61,018 nucleotides of DNA. It comes from an uncultured beta proteobacterium (GTDB lineage: Bacteria; Pseudomonadota; Gammaproteobacteria; Burkholderiales; Burkholderiaceae_C). Position numbers and translations under genes: made by a program. The DNA lies in contig CAISLN010000037.1 in the NCBI GenBank assembly GCA_903886275.1, forward strand, positions 1-61,018, in the 5' to 3' direction. Below the pieces are notes generated by a model. It saw nothing but the letters and a program-made list of their open reading frames with translations, made no database searches and was not told the origin of the DNA. Positions 43,892 through 51,699 of this stretch are shown in pieces (within the stretch, counting starts at the first letter, position 1; the number at the start of each line of letters is the position of its first letter).

Positions 43892-44533
43892 TTAGAACCC
43901 CAGGCTGGCTAGCAGGTCATCGACCTGTGACTGGTCGGTCACCACATCGGGATTGTCCTTGCTGTCCACGACCGGACCGTCCAGCTTCGGGGCGTAGGGC
44001 TCGTGGGTCACAGCTTTGACCACCGCGTCGGCCGGAGCGGTCTGGATCAGCAGCTGCACCAGTTGCTCTTCGATGGTGGCGGCCAGGTTCACTACCTTGG
44101 CAATCACCTGGCCGGTAAGGTCGTGGAAGTCCTGCGCCATCATGATGGCCGTCAGGTGCTCTTCGACTTGGCGGCTGGCGCGGTCCACGTCTTCGATAAA
44201 GTTCATCACATGGCCCTTGGCCACGGCGGCCACCGGGTCCTTGACGATGAGCTGGCCGATGCGATGCGTCTCGGCCTTGATGAAGTCGTGTTGTGCCTTG
44301 GCCTGATCGACTTGGTTGAGCACTTTTTCGGCCGCTTCGCCGGTCAGTCGGGCGATATAGGACAGGCGGCTTTTGGCATCGGGCAATTCACCCGCCCAAT
44401 TTTGTACCTTGGCCGTCAGGCCTAGGCCGTTGAGCGAGTCATGCAGTTGTCGCGTCAGGGCACCAATTTGCTGGTGCACATCCGCTGCAGTGGCTGATAC
44501 GGAATTTTGGGGGGTTGAGTTTTGCGCTGCCAT
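43892..44533 (-). CDS. cheZ: Chemotaxis phosphatase CheZ
   Basis: 213 residues. Long helical hairpin with the catalytic motif MAQDFHDLTGQVIAKV (the Asp/Gln pair that dephosphorylates CheY-P). The C-terminal QSQVDDLLASLGF tail is the CheY-binding peptide. Located 2 bases after cheY on the same strand, so both are cotranscribed. Confidence 0.95.
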   Translation of the reverse strand: MAAQNSTPQNSVSATAADVHQQIGALTRQLHDSLNGLGLTAKVQNWAGELPDAKSRLSYIARLTGEAAEKVLNQVDQAKAQHDFIKAETHRIGQLIVKDPVAAVAKGHVMNFIEDVDRASRQVEEHLTAIMMAQDFHDLTGQVIAKVVNLAATIEEQLVQLLIQTAPADAVVKAVTHEPYAPKLDGPVVDSKDNPDVVTDQSQVDDLLASLGF

Positions 44534-44535
44534 GG

Positions 44536-44925
44536 CTATTTCAGACCCAGTTTGGTCAAAATGTTGTTGACCTTGTCTTCCAGCGTGGCCTTGGTAAAGG
44601 GTTTGACGATGTAGCCTGCCGCACCCTGTTGTGCGGCCATCACGATGTCTTCCTTGCGCGCCTCGGCAGTGACCATCAGCACAGGCAAGTGCTTGAGCTT
44701 TTCGTCTTTCTTGATTTCACCCAGCAGCTGGAAGCCGTTCATATTGGGCATATTGATGTCGCTGACGACAAAGTCGAAGGTGTTGTTGCGCAGCTTTTGC
44801 AGGGCAATCACTCCGTCTTCGGCCTCATCCGCGTCGGCGTATCCGCTCTCCTTGAGCAGGTTGCGCACGATGCGGCGCATGGTGGAAAAGTCATCAACGA
44901 TTAAAAAGCGTAATTCTTTGGACAT
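44536..44925 (-). CDS. cheY: Chemotaxis response regulator CheY
   Basis: 129 residues from ATG 44925 ([20 protein letters not shown]). The acidic pair DD and phospho-acceptor Asp in [16 protein letters not shown] are clear, with the conserved Thr (VTAEA) and Lys (VKPF). CheY-P binds the switch to reverse rotation. No cheA or cheW is in the window, so its kinase lies elsewhere. The longer frame to 45069 is not homologous. Confidence 0.96.
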   Translation of the reverse strand: MSKELRFLIVDDFSTMRRIVRNLLKESGYADADEAEDGVIALQKLRNNTFDFVVSDINMPNMNGFQLLGEIKKDEKLKHLPVLMVTAEARKEDIVMAAQQGAAGYIVKPFTKATLEDKVNNILTKLGLK

Positions 44926-44986
44926 GACAAGCTCTCTCGAGGTCGATTTTTCTGTTGAACACAAGTATGACCGAAATTTCTGTAGA

Positions 44987-45934
44987 TCACGGTAACGTTT
45001 TGATTGCGGGGGGAGCCGGTACAGCCGCTGGGGCTTCCTGTTCCGGGTCTTCCTGCACACGGGGTCCACCCAGCAGGCGCTCCTGTGCTTCCTTGGTCAT
45101 GACCAGGATGCTGATGCGTCGGTTGGAGGGGGCGTTGGGGTTCTCGGGGTCGAAAGGGACACTAGAGCCCATTCCGACCACACGTGCCAGCTTGTCTTCC
45201 GGCATGCCGGCAGCCATCAGTTCGCGCCGGGTCGCATTGGCGCGGTCGGACGATAGCTCCCAGTTGCTGTAGCCATTCCCGGCGTTGGCATAGGACTGGC
45301 GGTCGGTGTGGCCATCCAGACTGATCTTGTTTTCCACATCCAGCAGGGCCACGCCAATTTCGCGCAGCAGGTCGCGCATATAGGGTTTGACCGAGGCACT
45401 GCCGCTGTCAAACATGGGGCGCTTTTGGTCATCCACGATCTGGATGCGCAGCCCGTCGGGTGTGATCTCCATCTTGATCTGGTTGCTGAACTCGGAGAGC
45501 TTCTTGTTGTTGGAGATGGCTGCTGCAATTTTGGCGCTCAGGGCCGAGAGCCGGCGCGAGTCGGCCTTTGCCTCGCTTGGCCGGAAGCGCTCGGTGGCCA
45601 CTTTTTTGGCTCTTTTGTCCTCGCCATCCCCTCTGGAAGTCTGTCCCGCAGTTTGGGTCAGGTCGTTGCCGCCGCCGCTGATCAGGCTGTTGCTGGCACC
45701 CGAACCAGAGCCGCCGGCCAGGGCCACCTTGACCGGAGTCTGAAAGTAGTCGGAGATGCCTTTTTTGTCGCCGTCGGTGGTGCTTCCTAGCAGCCACATC
45801 AGCAGAAAGAAGGCCATCATGGCGGTCACGAAGTCGGCGTAAGCGATCTTCCAAGCGCCACCATGCACCGCGTGGCCGGCTTTTTTGACCCGCTTGATGA
45901 TGATGGGCTGTAGCTTTTTGGCGTCTCCTGCCAT
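44987..45934 (-). CDS. motB: Flagellar stator protein MotB
   Basis: 315 residues. N-terminal cytoplasmic basic tail, one membrane helix with the proton-binding Asp ([21 protein letters not shown]), a plug/linker, then the OmpA-type peptidoglycan-binding domain ([36 protein letters not shown]). It anchors MotA to the cell wall. ATG 45934 lies 18 bases from the motA stop. Confidence 0.96.
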   Translation of the reverse strand: MAGDAKKLQPIIIKRVKKAGHAVHGGAWKIAYADFVTAMMAFFLLMWLLGSTTDGDKKGISDYFQTPVKVALAGGSGSGASNSLISGGGNDLTQTAGQTSRGDGEDKRAKKVATERFRPSEAKADSRRLSALSAKIAAAISNNKKLSEFSNQIKMEITPDGLRIQIVDDQKRPMFDSGSASVKPYMRDLLREIGVALLDVENKISLDGHTDRQSYANAGNGYSNWELSSDRANATRRELMAAGMPEDKLARVVGMGSSVPFDPENPNAPSNRRISILVMTKEAQERLLGGPRVQEDPEQEAPAAVPAPPAIKTLP

Positions 45935-45952
45935 GGTTAGACTTCCATGGGC

Positions 45953-46810
45953 TTATTTCTTCTTCACAAAGGTTTCGAGCTCATTGAAGGTGGGCCGCTC
46001 GGTGGAGTACAGCACCTTGCGGCCAAATTCGATGGCGGTTGAAGGGTTATAGCCCTGCATGCTGGCCAGCAAAGTGGTCTTGATGCATTGCAGTTCCTTG
46101 CCGCCTTCTTCCACCTTCTGCTCCAAAATGCCTGCCAGCGGCTCCGCAAAGGCGTAGGCCAGCAAGATTCCCAGGAAGGTGCCTACCAAGGCCGAGCCGA
46201 TCATGCCGCCCAGCACGGCCGGTGGTTGGCCCACCGAGCCCATGGTGTTCACCACCCCCAGCACCGCCGCCACAATACCAAAGGCGGGCAGGCCACCGGC
46301 CACACGCTGCAGGGCGGCCACGGCAGAGTGTGCTTCGTGGTGGTGGGTTTCAATTTCACTGTCCATCAGGGACTCGATCTCGTGGGCATTGAGGTTGCCA
46401 GAGACCATCATGCGCAGGTAGTCGGTGATGAACTCCACCACATGGTGGTCATTGCCGACGGAGGGGTATTTTTTGAAGAGGGCGGAGTCATGCGGATTTT
46501 CCACATCGTTTTCAATCGCCATCAGACCTTCCTTGCGCGCCTTCTGCAGGATGTCGTACATCAGGGCCATCAGGTCCATGTAGCGGGCCTTGCTGTATTT
46601 ACTGCCCTTGAAGCAGGAGCCCAGGCCCTTCATGGTGGCCTTGACCACCTTCATTTGGTTGTTGGCCAGAAAGGCGCCCATGGTGGCGCCGCCAATGGTG
46701 ATCATTTCAAAGGGCAGTGCCTTGAGAATCACACTGATGTTGCCGCCGTGAAAGATGTACACGCCGAACACGCAGACCAAAACGATAAGCCATCCGACGA
46801 TTACAAACAT
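45953..46810 (-). CDS. motA: Flagellar stator protein MotA
   Basis: 285 residues, four membrane helices: FVIVGWLIVLVCVFGVYIF and MITIGGATMGAFL at the N-terminus; PAFGIVAAVLGVVNTMGSVG and ALVGTFLGILLAYAFAEPLA later. The cytoplasmic loop between helices 2 and 3 interacts with FliG. Proton-driven stator with MotB. It lies 101 bases downstream of flhC. Confidence 0.96.
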   Translation of the reverse strand: MFVIVGWLIVLVCVFGVYIFHGGNISVILKALPFEMITIGGATMGAFLANNQMKVVKATMKGLGSCFKGSKYSKARYMDLMALMYDILQKARKEGLMAIENDVENPHDSALFKKYPSVGNDHHVVEFITDYLRMMVSGNLNAHEIESLMDSEIETHHHEAHSAVAALQRVAGGLPAFGIVAAVLGVVNTMGSVGQPPAVLGGMIGSALVGTFLGILLAYAFAEPLAGILEQKVEEGGKELQCIKTTLLASMQGYNPSTAIEFGRKVLYSTERPTFNELETFVKKK

Positions 46811-46911
46811 AGGGCGATTGTGAAAGCAGGGCCTTAGGCCCCATAAGTTGAACAGGATGGCTTTTCGGGCCTACTGCCCATCATATCGTCCCGCCAAGGG
46901 CGCACTTGAAT

Positions 46912-47448
46912 TCAGTGCAGCAAGATGCCGCCGCTGGCGGCGCCCTTGCCGGCGCGGGCTGGTGGCGAGCACAGGCCGCATTCAAAGTTGCGGCTGTTTT
47001 CGTAGGCCTCCGACACAAAATGGCCGCCGCACTTGGAGCAAGTGGTCATGGAGAGCATGCTGTTGTCAATGAACTTGACCAGACGCCAGGCCCTGGTAAT
47101 AGACAGCAAGGGCTCGACGCCGCAAGCAGCAATCTGCTCGGTGTACAGCTTGTAGGCCTTCATGATGGCGTCAATGTCTTCCAGTGCGCTGACCTTGGTC
47201 AGGTATTGGTAGATGTTCTGGAACAGCGAAGCGTGGATATTGGGCTGCCAGGTCAGAAACCACTCGGTCGAGAAGGGCAGTTGGCCCTTGCTGGGCGAGC
47301 GCCCTGCCACTTCCTTATAGAGGCGCAGCAGGCGCTCGTAGGACAGGTCGGTTTCACTTTCCAGCACCTGCAGGCGGGCGCCCAGATTGATCAGGGCGAC
47401 GGCGCGCGCCACTTGCTTGGAATCGTTCAATACGCTTTTGGTGGCCAT
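46912..47448 (-). CDS. flhC: Flagellar master regulator subunit FlhC
   Basis: 178 residues. Family features: ARAVALINLGARLQVLESETDLSYERLLRLYKEV and a C-terminal zinc site (MTTCSKCGGHFV... ECGLC). With FlhD it forms the activator of class II flagellar genes. ATG 47448 is 22 bases downstream of the flhD stop. FlhDC control is common in beta- and gammaproteobacteria. Confidence 0.96.
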   Translation of the reverse strand: MATKSVLNDSKQVARAVALINLGARLQVLESETDLSYERLLRLYKEVAGRSPSKGQLPFSTEWFLTWQPNIHASLFQNIYQYLTKVSALEDIDAIMKAYKLYTEQIAACGVEPLLSITRAWRLVKFIDNSMLSMTTCSKCGGHFVSEAYENSRNFECGLCSPPARAGKGAASGGILLH

Positions 47449-47470
47449 GGTGCTGCTCCGGGGGGTGTTC

Positions 47471-47797
47471 TTACAAGGCTTCGGCGAAACGGCCGGCCAT
47501 CAGGATGCTGGCGTGCAGCCGGGTGGTGGAGTCGTTATCGACCTTGGCAGCCGTGTGGTTGCTGAGCAGGTTCCAAACGATTTCGTCGTCCATGCGGAAG
47601 CGGCACAGCAGCATGTTGCCGGAGGCAATCTTGAAGATCTGGGCCGGGGAAAGGGCTGCGATCATGGTGGCGGACTCTTCTGACATGCCTAGGCGGAACA
47701 GTGCTTCGGCCTTGTCTTGGCGGATCAGGTTCTGGGCCAGCATCAGGTAGGTCAAATTGGCTTCCCGGATGGCAGAAAGAATTTGTTCGTTTGTCAT
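47471..47797 (-). CDS. flhD: Flagellar master regulator subunit FlhD
   Basis: 108 residues from ATG 47797 (MTNEQILSAIREANLTYLML), with GGAG 6 bases before the start. Motifs: AQNLIRQDKAEALFRLGMSE and FRMDDEIVWNLL. Forms the FlhD4C2 activator. It is first in the flhDC-motAB-cheYZ transcript and divergent from flagellin 1 across a 336-base control region. The longer frame to 47923 is not conserved. Confidence 0.95.
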   Translation of the reverse strand: MTNEQILSAIREANLTYLMLAQNLIRQDKAEALFRLGMSEESATMIAALSPAQIFKIASGNMLLCRFRMDDEIVWNLLSNHTAAKVDNDSTTRLHASILMAGRFAEAL

Positions 47798-47835
47798 GGC
47801 TGGCTCCAAAAGGTAAGGCATGTATTTAGGAGGTA

Positions 47836-47859
47836 AACAGCACCTATTTGTTTGCTGTT
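47836..47859. promoter_or_regulatory. AACAGC/GCTGTT dyad upstream of flhD
   Basis: AACAGC (47836-47841) and GCTGTT (47854-47859) are inverted with a 12-base spacer, about 40 bases upstream of the flhD start. A possible operator for a regulator of the master switch; short arms make chance occurrence possible. Confidence 0.3.
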
Positions 47860-47941
47860 CACCATGGATGCAATTTTGGAAGCCAGAGCCGGGAACTTGA
47901 ATCAGGGTTTGGATGATTGCCATGTAAGGGCCAGTCGCATG

Positions 47942-47966
47942 TCTTGTAGGGGAAATTCCTACAAGA
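47942..47966. promoter_or_regulatory. 25-bp palindrome between flhDC and flagellin 1
   Basis: TCTTGTAGG (47942-47950) and CCTACAAGA (47958-47966) are exact inverted repeats with 7 bases between. The core GGAAATTCC is itself palindromic. The site lies about 145 bases upstream of flhD and 45 bases upstream of the sigma-28 -35 of flagellin 1. The shape fits a dimeric regulator, for example a LuxR/NarL-type response regulator. Confidence 0.55.
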
Positions 47967-48011
47967 TGGGGTGATGCGCCGCTTATTTGACGTTTCGCCG
48001 GGCTACGGGCC

Positions 48012-48038
48012 TAAAGTTCCCCAAAAGCTGACCGATAA
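48012..48038 (+). promoter_or_regulatory. Sigma-28 promoter of flagellin 1
   Basis: TAAA (48012-48015), 15-base spacer, ACCGATAA (48031-48038): one mismatch from GCCGATAA. Located about 96 bases upstream of the flagellin start. Confidence 0.85.
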
Positions 48039-48133
48039 ATATTCCAACGAGCTTCAACCAGGGTTCGTTGTCAGACAGGCTAGGGCCCGGATGACTCCGG
48101 TAAATCCGGTTCAACACTTTTTAGGAGCTTTTC

Positions 48134-48973
48134 ATGAGTTACACCATCGCCACCAACGTCAATTCGATGACCGCGCAGCGCAATGCGTCCGCGAGTTCAG
48201 GCGCGTTGGCCACTTCGATGCAGCGTTTGTCATCGGGCCTTCGCATCAACAGCGCCAAGGATGACGCTGCCGGCTTGGCCATTGCGACCCGTATGGATTC
48301 GCAGTACCGCGGCATGAATGTGGCGATCCGCAACGCCAACGACGGCATTTCGATGGCGCAAACCGCTGAAGGCGGCCTGCAAACCATCACCGACATGGTT
48401 CAGCGCATGCGCGAACTGACGGTGCAGGCAAGCAACACGACCAACACCTCCAGTGACCTCTCTGCGATCAACCAGGAATACTCACAGTTGGGCTCGGAAA
48501 TTCAACGTACCGTCAGTTCGGTGCAGTTCAATGGACAGTCGCTGCTGGATACGACATCGGATTACAGCTTTCAGGTGGGCGCTAATTCCGGACAAACGAT
48601 TACGGTTTCTGCGGCCCAGATGGGTGTGGCAACCGGCGATGTGTCGGCACTTTTCGGAGCGGGCGCTGCCAGTGCGATTACCACTGCGGTGGGCGCGGCC
48701 TCTGCCAACCTGTCTGCACTGGACTCGGCGCTGTCGTCGATCAATAATGCCCGCGCCAATCTGGGCGCTGTGCAAAGTCGGTTTACCAACACCATCAACT
48801 TTCTGCAATCTGCGTCGGAAAACCAGGCTGCAGCCAAGGGACGTATCATGGACGCCGACTTTGCAGCAGAAACTTCGAGCCTGAGTCGCTCTCAGGTTCT
48901 TCAGCAAGCGGGTACCGCCATGATTGCGCAGGCGAACCAGTTGCCTCAGGGTGTGTTGGCTCTGTTGCGCTAA
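48134..48973 (+). CDS. fliC: Flagellin 1
   Basis: 279 residues, a short flagellin with almost only the conserved D0/D1 ends. N-terminus SYTIATNVNSMTAQRNASASSG with MQRLSSGLRINSAKDDAAGLAIATRM; C-terminus GRIMDADFAAETSSLSRSQVLQQAGTAM. The middle (about residues 140-190) is Ala/Ser/Gly-rich with little room for a D2/D3 domain. AGGAG lies 7 bases before ATG 48134. It has its own sigma-28 promoter and a terminator, so it forms a single-gene unit. Confidence 0.95.
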   Translation: MSYTIATNVNSMTAQRNASASSGALATSMQRLSSGLRINSAKDDAAGLAIATRMDSQYRGMNVAIRNANDGISMAQTAEGGLQTITDMVQRMRELTVQASNTTNTSSDLSAINQEYSQLGSEIQRTVSSVQFNGQSLLDTTSDYSFQVGANSGQTITVSAAQMGVATGDVSALFGAGAASAITTAVGAASANLSALDSALSSINNARANLGAVQSRFTNTINFLQSASENQAAAKGRIMDADFAAETSSLSRSQVLQQAGTAMIAQANQLPQGVLALLR

Positions 48974-49032
48974 GCGGCGTTCCCTCACCGGGGCCAGGCC
49001 TTTGAAAAATGCCTGGCAATGGCTTGGCAATT

Positions 49033-49060
49033 CAGACCCTTTATGGGTCTGTTTTGTCTT
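49033..49060 (+). terminator. Terminator of flagellin 1
   Basis: CAGACCC (49033-49039), TTTAT loop, GGGTCTG (49045-49051), then TTTTGTCTT. A strong intrinsic terminator 60 bases after the flagellin 1 stop. Confidence 0.9.
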
Positions 49061-49104
49061 ACAAGTGAGGGTTGTGATCGATGTATTGAAGTCAAGGAGT
49101 TCAC

Positions 49105-50550
49105 ATGGCCATCTCATCGCCTGGTATCGGTAGCGGACTGAACATCACCTCCATCGTCAGCCAGTTGGTCGCCGTAGAGCAGCAACCGGTCCGGGTGCTG
49201 CAGAGCAAGGGCGCAACGCTGCAAAGCAAGTTGTCGGTTTTTGGCACGGTCAAGTCCGATTTGTCCGCCTTGCAGGACGCAGCGAGTGCGCTGGTCTCAG
49301 CGACCACCTGGGACAGCAAAAACCTGACATCCGGCAACACCAGTGCGGTAACGGGCACGGCCACCTCCTCCGCCTTGTCGAGTGCCTTCTCCGTCGAGGT
49401 GACCAGCCTGGCCTCGGGGCAATCCACAAAAACAGGCGCAGTCGCCAGCAGTTATGTGGCCCCATCCACAGGAACCCTGAGCTTCCAGCTGGGCGCCTGG
49501 GATGCGAATGGCAACTTCAGTGCGGCAGCATCTTCTGCTGCGTCGGTGGATGTGACGGCCGGCGACAGCCTGAGCACGATAGCCGCTAGCATCAATGCCA
49601 AAACAGCGACGGCGGGCGTGACTGCCACGGTGGTGACCGCCGGCGGTAACCAGCAGTTGCTGATTCGCAGCAACGCCACCGGAGCCCAGTCCGGATTTCA
49701 AATTACCGCTACCACCACCGAGTTGGAGGCCTTTGGCTTTACGGCCACTCCCGCCGTGGTGAACGGCGCCGGTACCGTGACCACGCCGGCCGTTTATAGC
49801 GGCATGGCGCGCACCCAAACTGCCAGCGATGCATCCCTCACCATCGACGGAATCGCGGTGACTTCGGCTACCAATACCGTCACCGATGCGATCCCCGGCG
49901 TGACCTTGAATTTGTTGAGCAAGACGACTTCGGCGGCGCAAATTTCCGTGGATGTGGACAAAACCGCGATCAAGGCAAAAATTCAGGCCTTTCAGGATGC
50001 CTACAACAAGATCAACACCGACCTGAAAACCTATACCGCCTACAACTCCACCACCAAGACCGGTGGCCCCTTGCTGGGGGACAGCACCACAGCCGGGCTG
50101 CAAAACATGTTGCGCACGTTGGTGGGTTCCAACGGACCGTCCACCAGTATGATTGGCCGGTTGAGCGACCTCGGGCTGCAGATACAGGCGGATGGCTCGC
50201 TCAGCACCAAGAGCACCACCTTGGATGCAGCCCTGCAAAACCCGAAGAACGTCAAGGAGTTTTTCAGCGCGTCCAACGGCACGGCATCGGACAATGGCAT
50301 TGCCAGGCGCATCTATGATTTTTCGTTTGGCGCCACCGGAATTGGCGGTTCTGTCAGTACACACAGCGCCGGTTTCCAAAAGGCAATTGACCAGAACACC
50401 AAGGCGATCGACAAGTTCAATGCGCACATTGCGGACTACCAGAAGCAGCTTTTGGCCCGCTACACCCAGCTCGATACCAGCATGGCCAGTCTCAACGGCC
50501 TGAGTACCTTTGTCAGCGCGCAGATTTCGCAGTGGAATAAGTCCAGCTGA
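49105..50550 (+). CDS. fliD: Flagellar filament cap FliD (HAP2)
   Basis: 481 residues. N-terminal ISSPGIGSGLNITSIVSQLV, then TLQSKLSVFGTVKSDLSALQ, and C-terminal DKFNAHIADYQKQLLARYTQLDTSMASLNGL, the coiled FliD termini. Thr/Ala-rich beta domains lie between. It caps the filament and folds exported flagellin. AAGGAG is 5 bases before ATG 49105. It sits between two flagellins and is closed by a terminator; no sigma-28 consensus is visible directly in front of it. Confidence 0.95.
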   Translation: MAISSPGIGSGLNITSIVSQLVAVEQQPVRVLQSKGATLQSKLSVFGTVKSDLSALQDAASALVSATTWDSKNLTSGNTSAVTGTATSSALSSAFSVEVTSLASGQSTKTGAVASSYVAPSTGTLSFQLGAWDANGNFSAAASSAASVDVTAGDSLSTIAASINAKTATAGVTATVVTAGGNQQLLIRSNATGAQSGFQITATTTELEAFGFTATPAVVNGAGTVTTPAVYSGMARTQTASDASLTIDGIAVTSATNTVTDAIPGVTLNLLSKTTSAAQISVDVDKTAIKAKIQAFQDAYNKINTDLKTYTAYNSTTKTGGPLLGDSTTAGLQNMLRTLVGSNGPSTSMIGRLSDLGLQIQADGSLSTKSTTLDAALQNPKNVKEFFSASNGTASDNGIARRIYDFSFGATGIGGSVSTHSAGFQKAIDQNTKAIDKFNAHIADYQKQLLARYTQLDTSMASLNGLSTFVSAQISQWNKSS

Positions 50551-50625
50551 GGCTTGGGTACACCGCTCTGCCCGCGCCGCAGACGGCAAATCAGTCGCTC
50601 TTAAGTCCTTCAAGAAGAGCCTATT

Positions 50626-50656
50626 AAGCCCCGTTTATCGGGGTTTAGTTTTTTTT
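50626..50656 (+). terminator. Terminator of fliD
   Basis: AAGCCCCG (50626-50633), TTTAT loop and CGGGGTTT (50639-50646, one G-U) followed by AGTTTTTTTT. Lies 75 bases after the fliD stop. Confidence 0.88.
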
Positions 50657-50766
50657 GGCTCAGTCAACAATTAATCCAACACTCGGTTGAATTGCTAAGC
50701 AGAGCTGACTCGCTTCATACCGTGTGGGTTGATCCATCACGACTCAATTTTTGAAGGAGTAATCCC

Positions 50767-51621
50767 ATGGCAATGACCATCAATACCAACATCAATTCGA
50801 TGACCGCGCAGCGCAATGCATCTGCCAATCAGGGCAGCTTGGCAACCTCGATGCAAAGGCTATCCTCGGGCCTGCGCGTTAACAGCGCCAAAGACGATGC
50901 TGCGGGCTTGGCGATTGCCGACCGCATGAACACCCAAGTACGCGGCATGAACGTGGCCATTCGAAATGCCAACGACGGCATCTCGCTGGCCCAGGTGGCT
51001 GAAGGTGGTTTGGCGGTGGTAACGGATATTTTGCAGCGCATGCGTGAACTGGCGGTGCAATCGATCAACTCCACCAACACCTCCGGCGATATCGGTGCTC
51101 TGAACCAGGAGTACACGCAGCTCAGCCAAGAACTGGCCCGCAATATGAGTTCGGTGCAATTCAATGGCACATCGCTCTTTACTACCACGGCGGATTTCCA
51201 GTTTCAGGTTGGCGCCAACGTGGGTCAGACCGTCACCATTTCCGCTTCCGATCTGGGAGTGGCATCGGCCGATGCCATCACCGCTGTGCTGGGTGGTGGC
51301 ACCTCTGGTACCTACTCGGTACTGTCCACTACTGCCAACGCGGACAATTCAGCCAATCTGTCGGCGATCGACGATGCGCTGTCGGCGGTCAATAACTCGC
51401 GTGCCACCTTGGGTGCAGTTCAGAGTCGCTTCTCTCAGACCATTACCTACCTGCAAACGGCGGTAGAAAACCAGTCCGCAGCGCGTGGCCGCATCATGGA
51501 TGCCGACTTCGCCGCTGAAACCTCCAATCTGAGCCGCGCTCAAGTTCTGCAGCAGGCCGGTACCGCTATGATCGCCCAAGCCAACCAGTTGCCACAAAGC
51601 GTTTTGCAGTTGCTGAAGTGA
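50767..51621 (+). CDS. fliC: Flagellin 2
   Basis: 284 residues. N-terminus AMTINTNINSMTAQRNASANQG with MQRLSSGLRVNSAKDDAAGLAIADRM; C-terminus GRIMDADFAAETSNLSRAQVLQQAGTAM, ending LLK where flagellin 1 ends LLR. Highly similar to flagellin 1 at both ends but different in the middle (about residues 170-205, GGGTSGTYSVLSTTANADNS). AAGGAG lies 8 bases before ATG 50767. A terminator isolates it from fliD, yet no sigma-28 consensus is visible in the 110-base gap, so its expression may differ from flagellin 1. Read-through may continue into the glycosyltransferase gene. Confidence 0.95.
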   Translation: MAMTINTNINSMTAQRNASANQGSLATSMQRLSSGLRVNSAKDDAAGLAIADRMNTQVRGMNVAIRNANDGISLAQVAEGGLAVVTDILQRMRELAVQSINSTNTSGDIGALNQEYTQLSQELARNMSSVQFNGTSLFTTTADFQFQVGANVGQTVTISASDLGVASADAITAVLGGGTSGTYSVLSTTANADNSANLSAIDDALSAVNNSRATLGAVQSRFSQTITYLQTAVENQSAARGRIMDADFAAETSNLSRAQVLQQAGTAMIAQANQLPQSVLQLLK

Positions 51622-51699
51622 TGGGTGACTGAGGTGGTGAACGGATGGCGGCTGCCATGCCCCGCCACGGATGGTTATTAGTATGCTGGGAGTGATGTA

